Positions 55,421-64,000 of a stretch of DNA of 64,000 nt are shown one piece after another (the first letter of the stretch is position 1; each line of letters starts with the position of its first letter). The notes beneath the pieces are model-generated. The model had not been told where the DNA came from, did not search any database, and was given only the letters and a program-made list of their open reading frames with translations. Source of the DNA: Mauremys mutica (lineage: Eukaryota > Chordata > Testudines > Geoemydidae); the NCBI RefSeq assembly GCF_020497125.1, contig NC_059081.1, forward strand, positions 62,702,768-62,766,767, written 5' to 3'. The translations under genes and the position numbers were made by a program.

Positions 55421-58400
55421 GTGGGTGACACAGGAGCGGATAGCAGATTGGCTGGCGGACAGGAGCGGATAGCAGATTGTCTGGCGGAGAGGGGCGGATA
55501 GCAGGGAGACTGGTGGAGAGGTGCGGATAGCAGGGTGTCTGGCGGAGAGGGGCGGATAGCAGATTGGCTAGCGGAGAGGAGCAGATAACAGATTGGCTGG
55601 CGGAGAGGGGCGGATAGCAGGGTGGCTGACGGAGAGGAGCGGATAGCAGGGTGGCTGACATAGGAGCGGATAGCAGATTGGCTGGCGGAGAGGAGCGGAG
55701 AGCAAATTGGTTGGAGGAGAGGAGCAGATAGCAGAACTGATGGCGGAGAGGAGCGGATAGCAGATTGGCTGGCGGAGTAGGGCGGATAGCAGATTGGCTG
55801 GCGGAGTAGGGCGGATAGCAGATTGGCTGGCGGAGTAGGGCGGATATCAGGGTGGCTGGCGGAGAGGGGCGGATAGCAGATTGGCTGGAGGAGAGGAGCG
55901 GATAGCAGATTGGCTGGCGGAGTAGGGCGGATAGCAGATTGGATGGCGGAGAGGGACGGATAACAGATTGGCTGGCGGAGAGGAGCGGATAGGAGGGTGG
56001 CTGACACAGGAGCGGATAGCAGATTGGCTGGCGGAGAGGAGCGGAGAGCAGATTGGCTGGAGGAGAGGAGCGGATAGCAGAACTGATGGCGGAGAGGAGC
56101 GGATAGCAGATTGGCTGGTGGAGAGGGGCGGATAGCAGATTGGCTGGCGGAGAGGGGCGGATAGCAGGGTGGCTGGCGCAGAGGGGCGGATAGCAGGGTG
56201 GCTGGCGGAGAGGGGCGGATAGCAGGGTGGCTGGCGGAGAGGGGCGCATAGCAGATTGGCTGGCGGAGAGGGGCGGAGAGCAGATTGGCTGAAGGAGAGG
56301 AGTGGATAGCAGGGTGGCTGGCGGAGAGGGGGGAATAGCAGGGTGGCTGGCGGATAGGGGCGGATAGCAGATTGGCTGGCGGAGAGGGGCGGATAGCAGA
56401 TTGGGTGGCGGACAGGAGTGGATAGCAGGGTGGGTGACACAGGAGCGGATAGCAGATTGGCTGGCAGACAGGAGCGGATAGCAGATTGTCTGGCGGAGAG
56501 GGGCGGATAGCAGGGAGACTGGTGGAGAGGTGCGGATAGCAGGGTGTCTGGCGGAGAGGGGCGGATAGCAGATTGGCTGGCGGAGAGGGGCGGATAGCAG
56601 ATTGGGTGGCGGACAGGAGTGGATAGCAGGGTGGGTGACACAGGAGCGGATAGCAGATTGGCTGGCGGACAGGAGCGGATAGCAGATTGTCTGGCGGAGA
56701 GGGGCGGATAGCAGGGAGACTGGTGGAGAGGTGCGGATAGCAGGGTGTCTGGCGGAGAGGGGCGGATAGCAGATTGGCTAGCGGAGAGGAGCAGATAACA
56801 GATTGGCTGGCGGAGAGGGGCGGATAGCAGGGTGGCTGACGGAGAGAAGCGGATAGCAGGGTGGCTGACATAGGAGCGGATAGCAGATTGGCTGGCGGAG
56901 AGGAGCGGAGAGCAAATTGGTTGGAGGAGAGGAGCGGATAGCAGAACTGATGGCAGAGAGGAGCGGATAGCAGATTGGCTGGCGGAGTAGGGCGGATAGC
57001 AGATTGGCTGGCGGAGTAGGGCGGATAGCAGATTGGCTGGCGGAGTAGGGCGGATAGCAGATTGGCTGGCGGAGTAGGGCGGATAGCAGGGTGGCTGGCG
57101 GAGAGGGGCGGATAGCAGATTGGCTGGAGGAGAGGAGCGGATAGCAGATTGGCTGGCGGAGAGAAGCGGATAGCAGATTGGCTGGCGGAGAGAAGCGGAT
57201 AGCAGATTGGCTGGCGGAGAGGGGCGGATAGCAGATTGGCTGGCGGAGAGGGGCGGATAGCAGATTGGCTGGCGGATAGGAGCGGATAGCAGGGTGGCTG
57301 GCGGAGAGGAGCGGATAGCAGGGTGGCTGGCGGAGAGGAGCGGATAGCAGGGTGGCTGGCGGAGAGGAGCGGATAGCACGGTGGCTGGCGGAGAGGGGCG
57401 GATAGCAGGGTTGCTGGCGGAGAGGGGCGGATAGCAGGGTGGCTGGCGGAGAGAGGCGGAGAGCAGATTGGCTGGCGGAGAGGGGCGGAGAGCAGATTGG
57501 CTGACGGAGAGGGGCGGAGAGCAGATTGGCTGACGGAGAGGGGCGGAGAGCAGATTGGCTGACGGAGAGGGGCGGAGAGCAGATTGGCTGACGGAGAGGG
57601 GCGGAGAGCAGATTGGCTGACGGAGAGGAGCGGATAGCAGGGTGGCTGGCGGAGAGGGGCGGATAGCAGGGTGGATGACAGAGAGGGGCGGATAGCAGGG
57701 TGGCTGACACAGGAGCGGATAGCAGGGTGGCTGGCGGAGAGGGGCGGATAGCAGATTGGCTGGCGGAGAGGGGCGGATAGCAGATTGGCTGGCGGAGAGG
57801 GGCGGATAGCAGATTGGCTGGCGGACAGGGGCGGAGAGCAGATTGGCTGGCGGACAGGGGCGGAGAGCAGATTGGCTGGCGGACAGGGGCGGAGAGCAGA
57901 TTGGCTGGCGGCGAGGGGCGGATAGCAGATTGGGTGGCGGCGAGGGGCGGATAGCAGATTGGGTGGCGGACAGGAGCGGATAGCAGGGTGGGTGACACAG
58001 GAGCAGATAGCAGATTGGCTGGCGGACAGGAGCGGATAGCAGATTGTCTGGCGGAGAGGGGCGGATAGCAGGGTGACTGGTGGAGAGGTGCGGATAGCAG
58101 GGTGTCTGGCGGAGAGGGGCGGATAGCAGATTGGCTGGCGGAGAGGAGCAGATAACAGATTGGCTGGCGGAGAGGGGCGGATAGCAGGGTGGCTGACACA
58201 GGAGCGGATAGCAGACTGACTTGCGGAGAGGAGCGGATAGCAGATTGGCTGGCGGAGAGGTGCGGATAGCAGGGTGGCTGACACAGGAGCGGATAGCAGG
58301 GCGGCTGGCGGAGAGGAGAGGATAGCATGGTGGCTGTCACAGGAGCGGATAGCAGTGTGGCTGACGGAGAGGAACGGATAGCAGGGTGGCTGCAGGAGAG

Positions 58401-59740
58401 AAGCGGATAGCAGGGTGGCTGGCGGAGAGGAGCGGATAGCAGGGTGGCTGGCGGAGAGGGGCGGATAGCAGATTGGCTGGCGGAGAGGGGCGGATAGCAG
58501 ATTGGCTGGCGGAGAGGGGCGGATAGCAGATTGGCTGGCGGAGAGGGGCGGATAGCAGGGTGGGTGACACAGGAGCGGATAGCAGATTGGCTGGCGGACA
58601 GGAGCGGATAGCAGATTGTCTGGCAGAGAGGGGCGGATATCAGGGTGACTGGCAGAAAGGTGCGGATAGCAGGGTGTCTGGCGGAGAGGAGCGGATAGCA
58701 GATTGGCTGGCGGAGAGGAGCAGATAACAGATTGGCTGGCGGAGAGGGGCGGATAGCAGGGTGGCTGACACAGGAGCGGATAGCAGATTGGCCTGCGGAG
58801 AGGAGCGGAGAGCAGATTGGCTGGCGGAGAGGGGCGGATATCAGGGTGGCTGGCGGAGAGGGGCGGATAGCAGGGTGGCTGACACAGGAGCGGATAGCAG
58901 ATTGGCTGGCGGAGAGGGGCGGAGAGCAGATTGGCTGACGGAGAGGAGTGGATAGCAGGGTGGCTGGCGGAGAGGGGCGGATAACAGGGTGGCTGGCGGA
59001 CAGTGGCGGATAGCAGATTGGCTGGCGGAGAGGGGCGGATAGCAGATTGGCTGACGGAGAGGAGTGGATAGCAGGGTGGCTGGCGGAGAGGGGCGGATAA
59101 CAGGGTGGCTGGCGGACAGTGGCGGATAGCAGATTGGCTGGCGGAGAGGGGCGGATAGCAGATTGGGTGGCGGACAGGAGCGGATAGCAGGGTGGGTGAC
59201 ACAGGAGCGGATAGCAGATTGGCTGGCGGACAGGAGCGGATAGCAGATTGTCTGGCGGAGAGGGGCGGATAGCTGATTGTCTGGCGGAGAGGTGCGGATA
59301 GCAGGGTGTCTGGCGGAGAGGGGCGGATAGCAGATTGGCTAGCGGAAAGGAGCAGATAACAGATTGGCTGGCGGAGAGGGGCGGATACCAGGGTGGCTGA
59401 CGGAGAGGAGCGGATAGCAGGGTGGCTGACATAGGAGCGGATAGCAGATTGGCTGGCGGAGAGGAGCGGAGAGCAAATTGGTTGGAGGAGAGGAGCGTAT
59501 AGCAGAACTGATGGCGGAGAGGAGCGGATAGCAGATTGGCTGGCGGAGTAGGGCGGATAGCAGATTGCCTGGCGGAGTACGGCGGATAGCAGATTGGCTG
59601 GCGGAGAGGGGCGGATATCAGGGTGGCTGGCGGAGAGGGGCGGATATCAGGGTGGCTGGAGGAGAGGAGCAGATAGCAGATTGGCTGGCGGAGTAGGGCG
59701 GATAGCAGATTGCCTGGCGGAGTACGGCGGATAGCAGATT
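55421..59740 (-). repeat. Long-range duplicated segments within S8 (offsets 1,210 and 2,561 bp)
   Basis: Two rare markers keep constant offsets across three copies. GTGGGTGACACAGG is at 55421, 56631 and 59192. CAAATTGGTTGGAGGAG is at 55703, 56913 and about 59474. Both pairs of offsets are 1,210 and 2,561 bp, so segments of at least 280 bp were copied without internal indels. Extra copies of the first marker at 56430, 57988 and 58560 show further partial duplications. Confidence 0.75.
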
Positions 59741-62345
59741 GGCTGGCGGAGAGGGGCGGATATCAGGGTGGCTGGCGGAGAGGAGCACATAGCAGATTGG
59801 CTGGAGGAGAGGAGCACATAGCAGATTGGCTGGCGGAGTACGGCGGATAGCAGATTGGCTGGCGGAGAGGGGCGGATAGCAGATTGGCTGGCGGAGAGGG
59901 GCGGATAGCAGATTGGCTGGCGGAGAGGGGCGGATAGCAGATTGGCTGGCGGAGAGAAGCGGATAGCAGGGTGGCTGGCGGAGAGGAGCGGATAGCAGGG
60001 TGGCTGGCGGAGAGGAGCGGATTGCAGGGTGGCTGGCGGAGAGGAGGGGATAGCAGATTGGCTGGCGGAGAGGGGCAGATGGCAGATTGGCTGGCGGAGA
60101 GGGGCAGATGGCAGATTGGCTGGCGGAGAGGGGCAGATGGCAGATTGGCTGGCGGAGAGGGGCGGATAGCAGGGTGTCTGGCGGTGAGGGGCGGATAGCA
60201 GGGTGTCTGGCGGTGAGGGGCGGATAGCAGGGTGTCTGGCGGAGAGGGGCGGATAGCAGGGTGGCTGGCGGAGAGAAGCTGATTGCAGGGTGGCTGGCAG
60301 AGAGGAGCGGATAGCAGGGTGGCTGGCAGAGAGGAGCGGATAGCAGGGTGGCTGGCAGAGAGGAGCGGATAGCAGGGTGGTTGGCAGAGAGGAGATGATA
60401 GCAGGGTGGCTGGCGGATAGGAGCGGATAGGAGATTGGCGGGCAGAGAGGGGCTCATAGCAGATTGGCTGGCGGAGAGGAGCGATAGCAGATTGGCTCGC
60501 GGAGATGAGCGATAGCAGATTGGCTGGCGGAGAGGAGCGGATAGCAAGGTGGCTGGCGGAGAGGGGCGGATAGTAGATTGGCTGTCGGAGAGGAGCCGAT
60601 AGATGGGTGGCTGACCCAGGAGCGGATAGCAGATTGGCTGGTGGAGAGGAGCGGATGGCAGATTATCTGGCGGAGAGGAGCGGATAGCAGATTGGCTGAC
60701 GGAGAGGAGCGGATAGCACATAGGCTTGCAGAGTGGAGCGGATAGCACATTGGCTGGCGGAGAGGAGCGGATAGCAGGGTGGCTGGCGGAGGGGAGCAGA
60801 TAGCAGGGTGGCTGGTGGAAAGGAGCGGATAGCAGTGTGTCTTGCGGAGAGGAGCGGATAGCAGTGTGGCTGGCGGAGAGGAGCGGATAGCAGTGTGGCT
60901 GGCGGAGAGGAGCGGATAGCAGTGTGGCTGGCGGAGAGGAGCGGATAGCAGGGTGGCTGACACAGGAGCGGATAGCAGATTGTCTGACGGAGAGGAGTGG
61001 ATTGCAGGGTGGTTGGCGGAGAGGAGCGGATAGCAGGATGGCTGGCGGAGAGAAGCGGATTGCAGGGTGGCTGGCGGAGAGGAGCGGATTGCAGGGTGGC
61101 AGGCGGAGAGGAGCGGATAGGAGATTGCCTGACTGAGAGGAGTGGATAGCCAATTGGCTGGCGGAGAGGAGCGAATACCAGGGTGTCTGTCACAGGAGCG
61201 GATAGCAGATTGGCTGGTGGAGAGGAGCGGATAGCAGGGTGGCTGTCGGAGAGGAGCAGATAGCAGGGGGGCTGGCGGAGAGGAGCGGATAGCAGATTGG
61301 TTGAAACAGGAGCGGATAGCAGATCGGCTGGCATAGAGGAGCGGATAGCAGGGTGGTTGGAGGAGAGGAGCGGATAGGAGATTGGCTGGCGGTGAGGAGC
61401 AAGTATCAGGGTGGCTGGTGGAGAGGAGCGGATAGCATGGTGGTTGGAAGAGAGGAGCAGATAGCAGATCGGCTGGCGGAGAGGAGCGGAGAGCACATGG
61501 GCTGGAGGAGAGGAGCCGATAGCACATTGGCTGGTGGAGAGGAGCGAATAGCAGGGTGGCTGGCGGAGAGGAGCGGATAGCAGGGTGGCTGGCGGAGAGA
61601 AGCGGATTGCAGGGTGGCTGGCAGAGAGGAGCAGATAGCAGGGTGGTTGGCAGAGAGGAGAAGATAGCAGGGTGGTTGGCAGAGAGGAGAAGATAGCAGA
61701 TTGGCTAGTGGAGAGGAGCGGATAGCACGGTGGTTAGCGGAGAGGAGCGGATAGCAGGGTGGCTGGCGGAGAGGAGCGGATAGCAGATTGGCTAACGCAG
61801 GAGCGGATCGCAGGGTGGCTGGCGGAGAGGAGCGGATAGAAGATTTGCTGGCGGAGAGGAGCGGATAGCATGGTGGCTGACACATGAGCGGATAACAGAT
61901 CCGCTGGCGGAGAGGAGCGGATAGCAGATTTGCTCTCGGAGAGGAGCGGATAGCAGATTTGCTGGCGGAGAGGAGCGGATATCAGGGTGGTTGGCGGAGA
62001 GGAGCGGATATCAGGGTGGCTGGCGGAGAGGAGCGGATAGCAGGGTGGCTGACACAGGAGCGGATAGCAGGGTGGCTGACACAGGAGCGGATAGCAGATC
62101 GGCTGGCAGAAAGGAGAGGAGCGGATAGCAGGGTGGCTGACACAGGAGTGGATAACAGATCGGCTGGTGGAGAGGAGTGGATAGCACATTGTCTGGCGGA
62201 GAGGAGCGGATAGCAGATTGGCTGGCAGAGAGGAGCGGATAGCAGATTGGCTGGCAGAGAGGAGCAGATAGCAGGGTGGTTGGCTGAGAGGAGCGGATAG
62301 CAGGAAGGTTGGGAGAGAGGAGCGGATAGCAGGATGGTTGGCAGA

Positions 62346-64000
62346 GAGGAGCGGATAGCAGGGTGGCCGACGGAGAGGAGCGGATAGCAGGGTGGCCGAC
62401 GGAGAGGAGCGGATAGCAGGGTGGCCGACGGAGAGGAGCGGATAGCAGGGTGGCCGACGGAGAGGAGCGGATAGCAGGGTGGCCGACGGAGAGGAGCGGA
62501 TAGCAGGGTGGGTGGCAGAGTGGAACCGATAGCAGATTGGCTGGCGGAGAGGCGCGGATAGCAGATTGGATGGCGGAGAGGAGCGGATAGCAGGGTGGTT
62601 GGCGGAGAGGAGCGGATAGCAGGGTGGTTGGCGGAGAGGAGCGGATAGCAGAGTGGCTGGCGTAGAGGAGCGGATAGCAGGGTGGTTGGCGGAGAGGAGC
62701 GGATAGCAGGGTGGCTGGAGGAGAGGAGCGGATAGCAGGGTGGCTGGAGGAGAGGAGCGGATAGCAGGGTGGCTGGAGGAGAGGAGCGGATAGCAGGGTG
62801 GCTGGAGGAGAGGAGCGGATAGCAGGGTGGCTGGAGGAGAGGAGCGGATAGCAGGGTGGCTGGAGGAGAGGAGCGGATAGCAGGGTGGCTGGCAGATAGG
62901 AGCGGATAGCAGGGTGGCTGACACAGGAGCGGATAGCATATCGGCTGGCGGAGAGGAGCGGATAGCAGGGTGGTTGGGGGAGAGGAGCGGATAGCAGGGT
63001 GGTTGGCGTAGAGGAGCGGATAGCAGAGTGGCTGGCGGAGAGGAGCGGATAGCAGGGTGGGCGGCGTAGAGGAGCGGATAGCAGGGTGGCCGACGGAGAG
63101 GAGCGGATAGCAGGGTGGGAGGCCTAGAGGAGCGGATAGCAGGGTGGCCGACGGAGAGGAGCGGATAGCAGGGTGGCCGACGGAGAGGAGCGGATAGCAG
63201 GGTGGCCGACGGAGAGGAGCGGATAGCAGGGTGGGTGGCAGAGTGGAACCGATAGCAGATTGGCTGGCGGAGAGGCGCGGATAGCAGATTGGATGGCGGA
63301 GAGGAGCGGATAGCAGGGTGGTTGGCGGAGAGGAGCGGATAGCAGGGTGGTTGGCGGAGAGGAGCGGATAGCAGAGTGGCTGGCGTAGAGGAGCGGATAG
63401 CAGGGTGGTTGGCGGAGAGGAGCGGATAGCAGGGTGGCTGGAGGAGAGGAGCGGATAGCAGGGTGGCTGGAGGAGAGGAGCGGATAGCAGGGTGGCTGGA
63501 GGAGAGGAGCGGATAGCAGGGTGGCTGGAGGAGAGGAGCGGATAGCAGGGTGGCTGGAGGAGAGGAGCGGATAGCAGGGTGGCTGGAGGAGAGGAGCGGA
63601 TAGCAGGGTGGCTGGCAGATAGGAGCGGATAGCAGGGTGGCTGACACAGGAGCGGATAGCATATCGGCTGGCGGAGAGGAGCGGATAGCAGGGTGGTTGG
63701 GGGAGAGGAGCGGATAGCAGGGTGGTTGGCGTAGAGGAGCGGATAGCAGAGTGGCTGGCGGAGAGGAGCGGATAGCAGGGTGGGCGGCGTAGAGGAGCGG
63801 ATAGCAGGGTGGCCGACGGAGAGGAGCGGATAGCAGGGTGGGAGGCCTAGAGGAGCGGATAGCAGGGTGGCAGACGGAGAGGAGCAGATAGCAGGGTGGC
63901 CGACGGAGAGGAGCAGATAGCAGGGTGGTTGGCAGAGTGGACCGATAGCAGATTGGCTGGCGGAGAGGCGCGGATAGCAGGGTGGTTGGCGGAGAGGAGC
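62346..64000 (-). repeat. Higher-order repeat of about 723 bp (about 25 monomers)
   Basis: An ordered string of variants repeats with almost no change: GCAGAGTGGAACCGATAGC, GGCGCGGATAGC, six consecutive GGCTGGAGGAGAGG units, GGCAGATAGGAGC, GCATATCGGCTGG, GGTTGGGGGAGAGG, GGGCGGCGTAGAGG, GGGAGGCCTAGAGG, then GGCCGACGG units. The TGGAACCGAT anchor is at 62521 and 63244 (723 bp apart). A third, slightly altered copy (TGGACCGAT) lies near 63938. The array runs past the window edge. Confidence 0.85.

Larger units (their letters stand above)
54205..64000 (-). repeat. Satellite array block S8, minus orientation, continuing beyond the window
   Basis: This minus block is enriched in GAGAGGGGCGG units up to about 60.3 kb, with GGAGTAGGGCGG variants at 55.8, 57.0 and 59.7 kb and a run of about six GGCTGACGGAGAGG/GCGGAGAGCA units at about 57.46-57.63 kb. 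From about 60.4 kb GAGAGGAGCGG units dominate. From 62.3 kb a 0.7-kb higher-order repeat takes over. No transposon interrupts it inside the window. Confidence 0.95.

Noticed and set aside
1630..64000. Dozens of long open frames (up to 1,669 codons) encoding Pro/Ser/Leu-rich or Arg/Gly/Glu-rich repeats
   Set aside because: They occur on both strands and in several frames over the same DNA, arise from the stop-free 27/29-bp monomer, and have no start context, splice structure or non-repeat domain. They are shadows of the satellite.
1630..64000. CENP-B box or telomere repeat within the array
   Set aside because: The monomer contains neither a TTCG...CGGG pattern nor TTAGGG tracts. Centromeric or telomeric location cannot be claimed from this sequence.
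1630..64000. tRNA, rRNA or other structured RNA genes
   Set aside because: No cloverleaf with box A/B, no rRNA signature and no other RNA motif is visible outside the repeats. The only tRNA-like signal is the primer-binding site at 22367-22385.

Overview
This is vertebrate non-coding DNA. It is dominated by one GC-rich tandem repeat (minisatellite or satellite) with a monomer of about 29 bp and a shorter 27-bp form. About 56 kb of the 64 kb (roughly 1,900 monomers) is this repeat. The rest is retroelement sequence: long terminal repeats (LTRs) with TATA boxes, AATAAA signals, target-site duplications and one tRNA primer-binding site. I see no host protein-coding gene, rRNA, tRNA or CRISPR. 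The very long open frames (up to 1,669 codons) arise because the monomer lacks stop codons, so I reject them as genes. From memory of reptile repeats, the LTR that begins TGTCATAAACAG and the Ty3/Gypsy-like element near 22 kb resemble families abundant in turtles. A turtle is my best guess for the organism, but I could not search a database.

Layout. 3-572: open frame of unknown identity, probably the 3' internal end of an endogenous retroelement. 554-1629: LTR family A, copy 1. 1630-10254: satellite, plus orientation. 10255-11248: element B copy 1 (stub plus LTR). 11251-21972: satellite, minus orientation, holding LTR family C at 11457-11911. 21973-22800: truncated Ty3/Gypsy-like element on the minus strand (5' LTR, PBS, start of gag). 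22801-25084: satellite plus. 25085-26071: B copy 2. 26076-37165: satellite minus. About 37165: direct foldback. 37166-40127: satellite plus. 40128-41204: LTR A copy 2. 41205-49747: satellite plus. 49748-50823: LTR A copy 3. 50824-53203: satellite plus. 53204-54200: B copy 3. 54205-64000: satellite minus, running off the window.

The main structural point is that the array repeatedly reverses orientation. Every plus-to-minus switch (three of three) lies at a copy of element B with the same junctions. The two minus-to-plus switches lie at the truncated Gypsy element and at a bare foldback. This suggests that large inverted-repeat blocks were duplicated together with B, and that inversion breakpoints lie inside retroelements. 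Within each block, local higher-order repeats (about 170, 200, 288, 723, 1,100, 1,210 and 1,350 bp) record recent amplification. LTR insertions cluster at one phase of the monomer (around CCCTGC). No gene pathway is encoded here; what is of interest is the architecture and evolution of the array.
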